Origin: Eleginops maclovinus
Lineage: Eukaryota; Chordata; Actinopteri; Perciformes; Eleginopidae
Reading direction: 5' to 3'
DNA length: 64,000 nt
NCBI RefSeq assembly: GCF_036324505.1
Contig: NC_086364.1
Span: forward strand, 13,670,148-13,734,147
In this document: positions 11,255 through 23,887 of the stretch, piece by piece
Position numbering within the stretch: the stretch's first letter is position 1
How the letters are laid out: every line of letters begins with the position of its first letter
Position numbers and translations under genes: made by a program
Notes under the pieces: generated by a model
The model's database searches: none
Told to the model about the DNA's origin: nothing
What the model saw: only the letters and a program-made list of their open reading frames with translations

Positions 11255-14169
11255 TATGTTATGAGAAACTGATTTATTGAAAAGATGATTTTCTAAACAG
11301 AAAAGGGACAGTCCTCATTTTCACCCCAAGCCGGAGCTTTGTGGCAGTTTCATTGGCTAATGTGGAAAAAGCCCGGAGGCAGCTCTCACTTCCTATGTAG
11401 AACCAAATCAAATCGGCTCACTGCCTCCCTGCGGACGTGTCTGATCAATAGATCCCTCGACTACGTCTCATGCTGGCATAATGCAGCTGTGGATGGAAAG
11501 TGACTAAATTTGCGGACAGATGTGTCATAGAGGAAACCTAACCTCACCTCCTATCACTTCTGATACAACTATGTTGGTCCCAGTTTGTGCATATTTATGC
11601 TGAATTACAAAAGTGATAGACAGTACAATGCTGGCTGCATCCTGTTGTGTAACATAATCTGTGTGTCCATGTGGTAGAGAGATCACCCTTTTTTCCGTTA
11701 TTTTAAGTAAGAAATATAAGATCAGGACAGGATGGTGACTCCTTTTCTTTATTTGTGGCTTTAGAAATGATTAGTTCTACAATATAAATCCATGCCTATT
11801 TCTCAAATTCTCCGCAGTTTAGAATGCCTTTATTGTCCACAGTTTATAAAAAATCAAAATAAATAAATTGAAGAAATGAATCAGGCATTATCTTCATTGC
11901 TGTCACAAAAAATATATACTTCCAGCCAAGCCGACTGATATAGCAGGGGGACGCGGTGGGCCTTCACAGAATGGAGTGATTCAGTTCGGTGAAATAAAGG
12001 TAATGATGGTGTGAGCTCTGATGGATAACAGCCTGGAATTTTGACCACATCTCCAAATTAGAGGAGCACATCTAAAACAGTCGAGCCTGCCTCCAGATGT
12101 CACACATTTTGGGTCAAAATGCACCAAATGAGGATGAAATGCTCAAGGGAGTCTAAGTAATTATAAATGTACAGGTCATAGACAAAGTATCATCCACTGA
12201 ATCGTACCTTTTTACAATTAATGCACAATTTATAATGATTTTTTGTTCACATTTTTATTGAAAAAAGGACATAAACCGTTTTAACCAACTGCAATATCAT
12301 TATACAGTGTTTGCATTATCATTTACAAAAGATAAAAAAGTCTGTACAGTCTCTGGTTTGTGCAGGAAGGAAGTAGGACTTTGGTAGAAAAATAAAGACC
12401 TAAGCCAGGAGAGGTGTCAATGTGAGAACAATTTAAATGTTTTTAATTTAATGATTTCCTTAACAGAGAGGTGGAATTGTAATCCAAGCATGAATGTGTC
12501 ACAATAAAAGTTCAAGCATTGTAGCTCAACCTCATGTAAGACTGAAGTCATGTGTGCTGCATTTTGACCGAACCATTTATCAACAAAGGTTCATTCAGAC
12601 ATAACAAATAACTTCACAAGACCTGCGGTGGTTAGGTGTGAGGGGAAACTACTATGAGTCCAAATTCTGCACCTCTTCCACACCAAAAACATGGATGTTA
12701 AATAAAGCAGACTATGTCAACATCATCTCAATTAATGCAATGTTTCAACGACCAACCACTGTTAGATGAGCTCCAAGCTAAAGTTTTTAGGTCAGCATCC
12801 ACGAACAGATTTTTTTACGATGTTGTCTCTTATATATGTATATACACATTTGGCTTTGGGTGTTTAATTTCTGCTGAAGTTGGGGGAATTCTCTGGTCAG
12901 GAATAAAAGTGCACTAAAGCTTTGGAAAACACACTGACAGAATCATGCTCGTCTATATCTAGCAATAACGTTATAGGCTGCATCTGCACTCTTCAAAATC
13001 CATACTTTAAAGGACAAATAATACATTTTGGCTCCTAAATTTCCATCTATACATACAATATGTAACTTAGCAGCACTTATCATCACCATTCAGAACCTCA
13101 TCTCACCATTGAGCTTCCTGTAACGCTCTTCCACTACCTGTATTGCCCGTAAGAACATGAAGTCCTGCAAAGACCTTCAGGAGTGGCCTTACATTTCACA
13201 GTGAATCTCTTCTTAATGCATACACTTCCTGTGACATCTATTGCAGTGTGTGCTCAGAGTGCCTCCACCAGTACGGAGACATTTGTTAAGGCACACGTTG
13301 CAAGAGATGCTATACTTCGACAATATGATGGGCTGAGGAGAAGAGTGTGCTCTTTCCTGCGAATAGGAGTGTACATGCACATCCAAACCTAACATGATAG
13401 GTGATGAGTTGAGGGTGAGCAGGAAATGAATAAATAGCTTGCACAGTACAGGGCTCTTTGGGTGAAATAAATAAGTGAACTTTGGAGACTTGCCATGTGT
13501 GAGCTATTTGTTTTTCTGCTTCCTGCTTCATGCCATTAGAATAACGCCATGCCAGACCACATTGGAGATAACTGTTATTATACTTTGCTAAGAGACCAGC
13601 TCATTAACAGCGGCCTTTGTGCAGGTGGTTTAATGAGTCAACATATTTTTAGTAGCCAACATTATTAAAGTGAAATGACAAAAAAAAAAATATGGTGGGA
13701 GTTTGGCCTTTAAGTGTCAAAGTTTCAGATTCAAATATGTTTTTTTAATCTATATTTTTATTTTGTCACAACCTTTTGTGACGTTTAGGCCACTAAAAAT
13801 ACATATTATACCCAGGAAAAACATGCATTTTAGAATTATGAACAGTTTTTTCCATGAAACTATTTTTCTGAACCCGACTGGCTATTCTACAAAACCTTTT
13901 TAAGAAGGGCACACTGCACAGTGTGTCACTGAAGGCATTTAACCAATTGTATCCTTTTAGATCCATGCAACCATGTTATTTATCACCAGTTTCATCATAA
14001 ACAATATAGCATCTCTGGATCCCGGTGGTGTTGTGTCCGTGAGCTTCTGCATAGAGAACTTCTTACTCAAGCTACAAACAGTCATGCATAACAAACAACA
14101 GCCATCAGGGTAAAATGTAAAAGTTTTAAAATACCATGTGGTAGTATTTAACTGTCTTTATCCCTGCAG

Positions 14170-15492
14170 TCATATTTCAGATTCTGCTGTCAAAGGCCTT
14201 GATTCTAAGGGCAAAGAGTCCAGATTGCATTCAGAGTCTGACACCACATCTGTATTTGTGTCTTCAAGTGCACCGACCTCAACTGCCTTTATCTCCCTGA
14301 TTTCGTTCTCCTCCTCGAACTCCTCCTCCATGTCAACTTTTTCGAGAGCCACCTCATTCTCGTAGCAAAAGGAGTTCCTCGTCGAGTTGGAGGCGCTGGA
14401 TTTCCTCTCAGCTAGTTCTCTTGCACTACATTGGGGTGTGCTGGGCACCTCATACGTGTTTTCAAATCGAGAGTAGTCCACTTTGTAGTAGTTCTTTTCT
14501 TCAAAGAGCACTGGCTCAAAGCGATAGCCCCAGAGGATCTCGCTGGCCACGTAAGAGCTCCGACACTGGGTTGTCATGGCTGTAGCCTCAACCATGCCCT
14601 CCAGAATCACTACGATCTCAAACTCTGTCGTCTCCAACTCCTGTTTGCTCATCTCATAGAACGGGCTGTCCTCATCAATCTCATGAACAATGGTGATTGG
14701 AGATACCAGGAAGATTCTGTCAATGCCACTATCGAAGCCTACGTCAATGTCTACCTGATCCAGAGGGATGAACTCTCCCTCTGCAGTGGTGCGGGACTTG
14801 AGTAGCTGGGCTCTGACATGGGCCTCCACCAGGTGACTCTTCCTAAGGTTCCCCACGCGCCACATCAAGCAAAGTTTACCATCCCTCATGGCCACTGTGG
14901 CATAATGGCTGAACACCAGGGTCTCATTCCTCTTTTTGGGTTTGGCCATCTTGGCCATGACAGCACCGATGATGAAAGCATCGATGATGCATCCCACAAT
15001 GCTTTGGAAGACGACCATAAAGACTGCGACGGGGCACTCCTCCGTCACATAGCGATAACCATAGCCAATAGTAGTTTGGGTCTCCACTGAAAACAAGAAG
15101 GCAGCAGTAAAGCTGTCCACATTGGAAACACACATCTGAGTCTCATTTTCTAAGTCCCCATAACAGAGGGCCACTATCCAGAAGATAAAGCCGAAGAACA
15201 ACCACGACAGCAGGAAAGAAAGGCAGAATATGAGCACCATCCAGCGCCAGCGGATGTCCACGCAAGTGGTGAAGATATCTGCCAGGTACCGCTGGCCTTT
15301 CTCACTCATATTGATAAACTGCACATTGCAGTGGCCATCCTTCCTGACGAAGCGGCTCTGATGTTGGTGCTCTGTGTGCACCTTGTTGACATTGCCGTTT
15401 CCGTAGCCATTTGGTACGGCAATAGTGGCCAGCTTCATGCCATCTTCCTCAGAGGACACAATGCTGTAACGGTGGCTTCGCACACTCCCCAT
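14170..15492 (-). CDS. kcnj2: Kir2.1 inward-rectifier potassium channel
   Basis: A 440-aa single-exon coding region, the usual gene structure for this family. Kir2.1 forms tetramers that set resting potential in excitable cells. Visible features are an N-terminus opening [18 protein letters not shown] as in mammalian KCNJ2, M1 (about 82-106), the pore with TIGYGYR at 141-147, paired extracellular Cys at 121 and 153, M2 with the rectification Asp171, the PIP2-binding PKKR at 185-188, the ER-export signal FCYENE at 375-380, and a C-terminal PDZ ligand ESEI. An acidic cluster at 388-397 and an extra Asn-Glu-Thr sequon in the turret (116-118) differ from the human protein. The ATG at 15492 has a good context (GTCATGG). 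The exon probably begins at 15741, where a strong polypyrimidine/CAG acceptor is seen, giving about 249 nt of 5' UTR. It lies about 3.4 kb downstream of the kcnj16-like gene on the same strand. Confidence 0.96.
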   Translation of the reverse strand: MGSVRSHRYSIVSSEEDGMKLATIAVPNGYGNGNVNKVHTEHQHQSRFVRKDGHCNVQFINMSEKGQRYLADIFTTCVDIRWRWMVLIFCLSFLLSWLFFGFIFWIVALCYGDLENETQMCVSNVDSFTAAFLFSVETQTTIGYGYRYVTEECPVAVFMVVFQSIVGCIIDAFIIGAVMAKMAKPKKRNETLVFSHYATVAMRDGKLCLMWRVGNLRKSHLVEAHVRAQLLKSRTTAEGEFIPLDQVDIDVGFDSGIDRIFLVSPITIVHEIDEDSPFYEMSKQELETTEFEIVVILEGMVEATAMTTQCRSSYVASEILWGYRFEPVLFEEKNYYKVDYSRFENTYEVPSTPQCSARELAERKSSASNSTRNSFCYENEVALEKVDMEEEFEEENEIREIKAVEVGALEDTNTDVVSDSECNLDSLPLESRPLTAESEI

Positions 15493-15741
15493 GACTTCCG
15501 CCTGGGAGGGCTGGGCCGAATCTGCTTTGGAAAACAGTCTAAGTTTTTGGTAGAAGCGTTGGAGAAACAGTTTTGAATGATCCTGGGGACAAACTCAAGA
15601 AGAAAAATGTGGCCAACAGGACTAGATCCTGCAGGGACAAGTGGGGAGCGGGTCTGTGCTGCTGCAGGCGTGTTGTGCACCTTTGGTGAGGGCAGGTCAC
15701 TCCTATCTGATGGCTGCTTTGGACCTCATCAGGGAAGTGGG
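15493..15741 (-). other. kcnj2: kcnj2 5' UTR part of the coding exon
   Basis: On the minus strand the sequence before 15741 is a long pyrimidine tract ending TTTCCGCAG, a strong 3' splice site. From there to the ATG at 15492 is untranslated. It would join the candidate non-coding exon ending at 17896. Inferred from splice-site quality alone. Confidence 0.5.
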
Positions 15742-17643
15742 CTGCGGAAATGAACAAGAGAGAAAAAACACTTTAAAGTTATCAGCAGGAACCAGATCAA
15801 AGATCAGTGTATGTGGGTGTGTGGTTACCTGCTGTCTAAATAATGCAGTGTACACTCATAGTTAACTGTGCTATTCTGACCAACACTGACAATATACAAA
15901 TGTGTGTGGTGCAGTCAGAAAGCACAGGGAATGTGTGGTGAATTACAAGTAGTAGATCAACAATATTATTCAAGCACTTTGATAGCTGCCAAAGTAGGAA
16001 GGGATGTGTGCCTTGCTAAATGTAAGTATTAAGTAGGCAGCTCAGACCATGGGGAGCTGAATCAAATTACAGACCAAATTCATGTTAACCAACTGATACA
16101 AAGATAAATGTTGTATAGCTCTTTGCAGATGTGTCTCTTAACTCTGTACCAAAGAGGTGAGAAAGCAACACGAGCAGAACACGCATAGCCACTACTTATT
16201 CACAACTGCAGTTTGCACCACTACATCATGGAGGAGATTTAATGAACCATGTTACATTTCTGAGAGAATGGGTCTCTTTCTCTGAAAGCGACAGTAACCT
16301 TGCATCAGTAATAGAGCCACAAGGACAACTAAATTACAAAAGCTATTGACTTGGTGTGTGTGTTGTGAGAGGTCCATTAAAATGCAACACCACAGGCTAC
16401 AAAAGGCCGTGGTCAGCCAGACATGCTCTGCTAGTGCCAAAATAACTCCCCAGCTCCACTTTGACACTGTCTCATCGAAGAGCCACTATTGTGACAAAAT
16501 GAAAAATCCATTTAGTCTACAGGAGATTTTCAGTAGTTTTTACTCATAAAATATCTCTGATTTAATTTTATAGTGTAGATTTGTGTCAACACAGGACACA
16601 TTTTGTTTATTTTTCTTTTCAAACATTTAATTTCGTGAATGGCTCTGAAAGTGATCAGAAGTCATATGGGATAAGATGTTAAGGCTTGGTGCTAAATCCC
16701 CCTGCATCATCTTTGTTTTTCTCAAGTAATGATGTCAGTGCTGGGTCGACTACAAATAGCAACCTGTCACGCACACTACTGGGAATATGAGGCACCATTC
16801 ATTCAATAATTTGAAAGGATAATACAAAAACACTGTTTCCATGTCTTGATCTCCCTATGTTTTGAATGACCTACTTTCTTAGTATGACCATTATAATACA
16901 TGCTTATCAGAAGGACAATATCTGATTACCCAATGAGCATACTTTCAGTGACCTTTTTGTTTTGTTTCAGTATTTTGTATTCTATGACTGGCACAATACA
17001 GTCTTAACAAAAGCCTATGATGCACACAGTTTAGACTATAATATTAAAGATCCTTAAAAAGTGTGTGATTTATATTTTAAACAGTCTGGATTAAATGGTG
17101 GACACACAGCTGACCCCCATTGCAAATCAATCTCTAACTTTTGTGGTGTTGAATCACTGACACTGAACTCATACTTCACGCACTTAGGTCAGTCTCTTTT
17201 CCTCTCAATGCAAATGGGATTTTAGTCATTAATCTTTTATGTGCTCACGTTATGACATCCCTTGTTACTGCAGGTTGGTACATTTTGATAGTTTGAGGCT
17301 TCCAGAGGAGGCTAAACCTTTGATTGTTTGTTTTGCATGTGTTCTCAATTAGAGCCAACAGCTGAGGCAGATGGAAACTGGTTACATAAAGCTGCTCCAT
17401 TTTTTATTACACCAATCAATAACTATGACATCAACAGACATCATCTCTTGTTTTAATCTTTTACAACACTAATACTTTTGTGAAAGAATACTATTGAATT
17501 GTTTGCTGTAATTTAACATATCTGCCTTAAAGTCATATACAGATTTTTTTACACAACAAGATCAGTAAAGTATTATACACATATACAGATGATGACATCT
17601 ACATCCTGCAATTTTCAAAAGCAGAAAAAGCAACACAAATGTT

Positions 17644-17646
<3 letters not shown>

Positions 17647-17677
<31 letters not shown>

Positions 17678-17733
17678 AAGAAGAAGAAGAAGAAGAAGAA
17701 GAAGAAGAAGAAGAAGAAGAAGAAGAAGAAGAA
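17647..17733. repeat. (AAG)n / (CTT)n triplet repeat, about 28 units
   Basis: A nearly pure purine tract on the plus strand, between the kcnj2 coding exon and the candidate kcnj2 promoter, so probably within kcnj2 intron 1. Mirror-symmetric purine/pyrimidine tracts of this length can form triplex DNA. A kcnj2 transcript would carry the CUU strand. Confidence 0.97.
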
Positions 17734-17895
17734 AGCATGTCAGTATTGTTAATTTAAATGAATCTTATAAAAGGGCATCAATTTACTTTTACTTTGTAAG
17801 TGAGGCTTCACATAAATTATGCAGAGAGCATCTTTATTTTTCAGACCACATCACTCTTCAGTTATAAATATATATGTCCTGCTTATTACACCTAC

Positions 17896-18140
17896 CTGTT
17901 GGTCATTGCGTTGCAAATTGTCCGTTTCCTTGTTGTTATGAGTCCAATATGCTCCACACATGCACAATGAGTCCCTTTTATTGTTGCTGTTCTTTTATTA
18001 GGTTCACTTAGCTTCCCGCCTGGCGCCGCAAATTCTGCCATAACCATCTCCAGCAATACTGAAGTAGATGTTTCTCGTTGCATAGACATACTTTAAAAAC
18101 ACGTGTGTTTATCCCCGCCCCTGTTGGTGCAGCGACCAAT
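17896..18140 (-). promoter_or_regulatory. kcnj2: candidate kcnj2 promoter and non-coding first exon
   Basis: Read on the minus strand, this segment has a coherent core-promoter order: an inverted CCAAT box (18136-18140), a GC box GGGGCGGGG (18113-18121), a palindromic E-box CACGTG (18100-18105) and a TATA-like TTTAAA (18092-18097). That predicts transcription starting near 18065. About 170 bases further on is a good 5' splice site, CAG then GTAGGT, with the exon ending at 17896. Vertebrate KCNJ2 genes have an untranslated first exon upstream of a single coding exon, so this fits. There is no expression evidence, and the TSS and promoter are inferred. Confidence 0.45.
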
Positions 18141-18815
18141 TGAAATGTGCAGCGCCTGTTTGAGGGTCTGAGCCCACATGGAGGGTTTATCGGTGTATGA
18201 CAGGGAGAGTCAAACCCACTTTTTTCTAAAACCATGACGTCGATTTAACAGGAAACAAACGTCAGTTTGAGAACAGGGCATCTCCAGAGCGGCTAAACAA
18301 ACTCTATGTGATTTGGGAAAGTATTCAAAGTATTTGCTTTCATGAGACCAAGTTTTGTACTATGCTGTCTTGGAATAGGAAAATATTTTGGTCATTGTGG
18401 AGTAATCCTACTTTGTGAAATCTGTGACTTGCCAAAATTACCATCACTGCTGGAGTGCTTTAGAGTGCACTCGGTGGACACAAGGTGGCGATGTATAGCT
18501 GCAAATAGGACATCCAAGGGCTGGCATCACATAATGTGGTTACATTATTATTATTATAATTTGTGTTTCTGAGTTGAAAATGCAGCTGTGATTTGTATTA
18601 CGTATTATTTAAAAGATTGGATACATTTTTTGTTTAATTATAAAGCTGACTTGTGATTATTTGTGTTATTGTTATTTAAAATTATTATCTCATGGTGTGA
18701 TACGTTTTTTGTTTGGTTTTTTTTATGTTGTTGGAGGGTCAGGCATTGAGAATGTATTTACTCAACCAAAACATTTTCAATGAATATCAAAAACATTACA
18801 TTTATGTTAATGAAT

Positions 18816-18821
18816 TTTATT
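18816..18821 (-). terminator. polyadenylation signal for kcnj16-like gene
   Basis: AATAAA on the minus strand, about 120 bases after the kcnj16-like stop codon. No transcript end is known. Confidence 0.5.
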
Positions 18822-18940
18822 AATCTCAACATTTAAAACAGACTTTAACAGATTAAAACCAAATTTATAAATTCACACATACATCTATTTACAAGAGCAC
18901 ACCTCATCACACTGTCCATCACCATTCATCTTATTTTTGA

Positions 18941-20089
18941 TCACAAACAGGTTTGCTGCATAACCTCTCCAGTGATGTGAGGATTCCTTCTGCAAGTGTG
19001 TCCGTTCCTCTTGCCCAATGCAATGAGAGGACCGTGGGACTGACTGCCCTCTACAGGACGTTCCCTCCTGTCTAACTCCTCTGCACTGAGCAGTGGCACA
19101 GGAACCCATGTGGTCACATTGAACTGAGCATAGTCAACCTTGTAGTGCCTTTTGCCCTGTTTCAGCATGTCCTGAAAACGCTGGCCCCAGCGGATGTCTG
19201 CTGGTGTGTAGGAGGTTCGAGACTGGTGGAGTATACCCGTAGAGTCACCGTTGTAGGTGAAAGACACCACCAGCTCAAAGTCTTCCACGAGCAGGTCGTC
19301 AGGGCCCATGCTGTAGAGGGGACTGCCAGGTTCCAGCTTGTGGACAATGTTGGCTGGAGTGGCGAGGACAATGTCTCGATTCTGGAGAGGCACATCCTGG
19401 TATGACATCACAACAGACCCCCCTGGTTTTTTCAAATAGCGGACTAACATGGCCTTGGCAACACCCTCCAGGATGTGATTTCCCCTGAAATCCCCAAGTC
19501 GCCATGACAGACACAAAACCCCGTCCCGCAGGTTGACCACTGCACAGCTGCTGAAACCAACCGTCTGAGCCCTCTTACGAGCGGAGGCCATTTTAGCAAC
19601 AACAATACCAATGACAATAGTGTCCAGGAGGCAGCTGAATACATCTTGAACTGTCACCAGAATAATGGCCACCATACAGTTCTCAGTCATCCCCCTGAAG
19701 CCGTAGCCAATCGTTGCCTGGGTCTCCATTGAGAACATGAAGGCTCCAGTAAAGCCACGCACGTTGTCCACGCAGGGTGTGTTGGATAAGTCGTCAATAT
19801 CACCGTGTACTTTCGCAATGAGCCAATAACAGAGACCGAAAAAAAGCCAAGATAGAATGTAAGACAGGGAAAAACCCAGGAGCGTCACCCTCCAGCGGAT
19901 CTCCACAAGAGTGGTAAAGATGTCCATAAGGTATGGGGTCCAGTATCCAGGGGCCTTCTGGAAAACCACTGGGAACCTGCCATCTTTCTGCATGTAGCGC
20001 AGCCGCCTGCCCTCATTTTGTCTGCCCAGTGTGTGGATTGTAGTGTAGTTGGTATCAATGATGGCTTGATCGCCTGTCTCTGTGCTCAT
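18941..20089 (-). CDS. kcnj16: Kir5.1-like inward-rectifier potassium channel subunit
   Basis: A 382-aa single-exon coding region. Kir5.1 mainly joins Kir4.1 or Kir4.2 to form pH-sensitive heteromers in kidney and glia. The protein has the KDG slide-helix region, the LSYILSWLFFG M1, pore TIGYGFR (126-132), paired Cys106 and Cys138 in the TPCVDNV and TENC contexts, and MASARKRAQT after M2, which resembles mammalian Kir5.1. The downstream YNGDSTGILHQSR also matches KCNJ16. Residue 156 in M2 is Asp (SCLLD), where mammalian Kir5.1 has Asn. The C-terminus ends TCL, a possible PDZ ligand. The start at 20089 was chosen because it is a true ATG. A splice acceptor (CTTCATACAG) ends at 20115, so the exon begins at 20114 with a short 5' UTR. 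Upstream non-coding exons were not located. It sits upstream of kcnj2 on the same strand, as in mammals. Confidence 0.87.
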   Translation of the reverse strand: MSTETGDQAIIDTNYTTIHTLGRQNEGRRLRYMQKDGRFPVVFQKAPGYWTPYLMDIFTTLVEIRWRVTLLGFSLSYILSWLFFGLCYWLIAKVHGDIDDLSNTPCVDNVRGFTGAFMFSMETQATIGYGFRGMTENCMVAIILVTVQDVFSCLLDTIVIGIVVAKMASARKRAQTVGFSSCAVVNLRDGVLCLSWRLGDFRGNHILEGVAKAMLVRYLKKPGGSVVMSYQDVPLQNRDIVLATPANIVHKLEPGSPLYSMGPDDLLVEDFELVVSFTYNGDSTGILHQSRTSYTPADIRWGQRFQDMLKQGKRHYKVDYAQFNVTTWVPVPLLSAEELDRRERPVEGSQSHGPLIALGKRNGHTCRRNPHITGEVMQQTCL

Positions 20090-23000
20090 GGTGAATAAAC
20101 TGCCTCTCAGACTCCTGTATGAAGTCAAATGAAATGAGAAAATCCATGTTAGGATGGCAAACGTACTACTATGTGCAGGAGGGACAACATTTTACCCGTT
20201 ACATGTGCCTCAAATGTAAAATTCTCTCAGACTTGTTTGTTGAGTTTAACCCTTCATGTTTGAGTGAGCAGCCTAGGTCAGCCCGTGCCTCGGGCTATCA
20301 GCAGCAAACGACTTGAGCAGTGTCCAGCTCAAGGTGTAAAAAATATACTTCAAGATCATAATTTCTATACTGGTTGATTATTTACCACATATTCCAAAAC
20401 ATGTTACCAGGCAGAGTATTGGTTCAGCTTATTCAAAATCTAAATAACATAAACAAAGCATTCTTAATATGGAAAGTCAATACAACATATTCAATACATT
20501 TTTTGTAAAATTAGAGCTCAAAAACAAATTACAAAAAGCATGTTTTTTTTTTTTAAATAGATGACAATTAGTGTTGATTTAGATCTCTATACACTTTGTA
20601 TATTGTTTTTAGTGGCTTTTTGTTGACAGATTCAAAATAACAATCATTTTAGTTTCGTTTAGACGCTATTTAACATTTGGTCATGACAATCTGACAATAT
20701 TAACTGGCTTTCCGTCAGGGAAATCTATTAACCACAGAGAATTAATATGTTATATGATGCATATAAGTTTGTTGCCTATCAGATGAGACCCAAAACAATA
20801 GCAATGGAGAGAGGCGCAACCTTTTAACTAAAGTCTTAAGCTGACTAGTTCCTCATCAAAAAGCAATGGTACTTTGTATGAGTATCCATAAAAGCTTGAT
20901 GTGTTTTTTTCCAAACATGTATGCACAGCTGTCATGAAATGTTTTATATAATCTTATTCCAAGAAATTGTGTCTTGATTAACCAAAATGTCAACCTCTAT
21001 TTTTATCCTCAAGGGGGTAAATTATTATCCCCCAACCACCTCTAATAGCTTTCACCTCCAAATGCTTCCTCAAATGTCAGACTTTAACCACACCTCTATT
21101 CTACTCGATAGAACCAAACACGTTGTTTTGTATCAGTACATTGTTATCACTTTCTTATACTGTATACTGTACTTCAACACTTTTAATCAGACATTAGCTC
21201 GAGTTGTCACTGATGAAAGGCATGCTATCAAGTTCATGTTTGAGCTAGTTAACAGACTCACTGATCAATGTGTTTTTAAAGAGATATTGTTCCTTTCAAG
21301 AAGTCAGTTAGACATTCATCTAGAATGTTTATTGCTTAATTGACTCACTTGAGAGCACGTACTACTTTACTTACTTTCGTTCAGGCGAATGTTGATCCAA
21401 ATAAGATTTTGCAAAGAAAATTGAAATAATTTAAGAAGAAAAAAACATAGTGACAAAACTTGTGTTTCAATAAAGCTTCAAACTATAACTAGGCTACTAA
21501 TATATTTTACATTGTTGTGTCACAATGCCTTTCTAGCAGGTGGTGACGGTATTTGATAGATTGGTATGCATAGACATATAGTTAATTACCATGCATTTGT
21601 AAACAGTTGAATTCCGGCCTCATAAGTAGTCACAGTTTCAGACCGTTGATTTCTAAACAGCAGTCAAGCAGTCCATGGAGAAGGACAAGTGTAGGTTATA
21701 AGACAAGCTTATGCCTGCTTTTGTTCATCTCAATTTTTAACCTATTTTTACATATTTGATTACATTTTTTCTATCACTTTTGACTGATTATTTTGCTTTT
21801 CAAACCCTTTTATGAGAAATGTTATGATTACAACGAGTCTGTGGTATATTAGACCAATCTGTACTTTTAAGCTAAATACCTCATGTTTCTTTGCATATTT
21901 TGTATACCTCTCACTGTATCGCCTGGAAATAGCTTGTTTTATGATGGTTAATCCTCAAAGAACTTCCATTCAATGAAGTTGATGTAATCAAACATGTTGA
22001 TGTTTCCCTGTATTTAACATGAATTCAAGAACATTAGGTAAAATCAATTGTTCCCATGCCCTTTTAACTTCCAAGATGTTTCTTCAGTTCATACTTGGCA
22101 GTGCTTAATAATTGCTGTTATATTTGTTTTAAATGAGCTATAATGTTTAACTTTAACAACTTGTGGTTAATTATTTCCCTTCTATGTAGCTCGACTGTTG
22201 CCAATGCTATGGAGTATTGGTCTGTGGAATTTTTGCACCTATTCAGCTGCATTTGTGACAATTTAAACCATTTTACAAATATTTGACTATTCTTACAAGA
22301 ATTCTGAAAGTGTTTTAAGCAACAAAAGCACATTTTGGTTTATACTCAATAGACAATGGTACATTTCATTAATCTCAACATTTTGTTTATAACTTTGAAG
22401 ATAGTTTTTTAAAAAGCACCCAAGGTACATGTCAATAGTCATCTTACTTGCAAAGTAGAAATCAGAGTTGTCCGGTGCCACATAAGCCCATCAGTCGAGG
22501 TGTAAGCAATGTGTTGCCACAGTGGAATTAACCTGCGAGTTCAGTCTGTTACCAGTGTTTGTGGGCTGGTCTGGCTCTGTGGCAAAGTCCCATTTTGTTC
22601 TGATATCACAGCAATCCCTTCCCTCTGAAATCTTATTGGACATCTGAAAGAATTTATGGTCTATGGAATATTTTAGAGGTCCCCTCAGGAAAAAAACATG
22701 AATGCCCTACAGCGGTCTTTATATGTCCAAATTGATATTGCATAATTTAAATAGTCTTTACAAAACAGTGAAGGCCCATATTGATGATTTGAAATATTTG
22801 AGTAATTTCCATGATTCATTAGACAGAAAGTTAACCTTTGCTTCATCAGCTGGAGATGCGGTGCTGATAAGACAAGAGAGATCACACCTGGGCCGCCCAG
22901 ACACACTAACCTTAATCACATTTATTGCAGTCATAATCTGAAGATGTACAGAGGTCTACAACACCCAAACAACCATGTTGTGCTTTTAAATATAGAACAT

Positions 23001-23395
23001 AGGGTTCATGTTTTACTTTTAAAAACAACACAAGTCTCTCCTTTGAAACCTACCCGATTCATTACATATGGGTTGTTTAAGATGATGTGTGAAGACAGAG
23101 ATAAGAAACATTCCTCTGAGAGATAACCTGGAAACAGCAGTTCAGACTAAGAGAAAATAGTGTCACTTCCTTTAGTGATACTTTAGTTCATAACAAAACC
23201 ATAAACTGTGAAACATTACAGTATATTATTGATTTATTGATTTAAGTGTCCACACCATGTGGCTTCTTACGAGAAATCACAGCAACTTCTACAACTTCGA
23301 GAGATCAAATTCAATTCTATTCAATTTTTATTTTATTTATGTGGTTCATGACCATGATCACATGGGGCACAAAGCAATCATGCAAAAATAACAGA

Positions 23396-23398
<3 letters not shown>

Positions 23399-23488
<90 letters not shown>
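23399..23488. repeat. (GT)n microsatellite
   Basis: About 45 uninterrupted GT units, ending in a short TATACACAC stretch. Confidence 0.97.
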
Positions 23489-23491
<3 letters not shown>

Positions 23492-23887
23492 CACACTATT
23501 AGGTACAAGTGACCTCTTTATTAAGTATATCAGGGCACTTTATTTGCACAAAAGGGCCCTTTTAAGCAAATCTCCAACCCGCCAACCTGATCTCATTAGA
23601 TCATTTATCTTTTTTAAGGGCATTCTCTGCAAATTCTAAAGGATTTTATGCATTAAAAAAAACTTCAAACCAGCCTTTCTGGCACAAATATTTGCAACAA
23701 TAAAGAAACTTAAACAAGTTTCTTCTCCATTCTGATGCTTTGTTTAAACTTCAGCAGATAATCTCCACCATGTCCACATGCCTAAATGCATGAAGTTGCT
23801 GACCCTGGATTGGCTTATTAGACATCTTTGCACAGGTGTACCAAATAAACCGAGAATATTTAAAGACACAACACATGTGTCATACAT

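Noticed and set aside
10861..11280. A 139-codon plus-strand open frame
   Set aside because: More than half of it is the MITE at 11025-11254, and the rest has no coding character.
14818..15090. Plus-strand open frames opposite kcnj2
   Set aside because: They are shadows of the kcnj2 coding sequence on the other strand.
20090..20128. A 13-codon N-terminal extension of the Kir5.1-like protein
   Set aside because: It would begin at a TTG, and the stretch contains a good splice acceptor (ATACAG) at 20115. The first true ATG, at 20089, was used.
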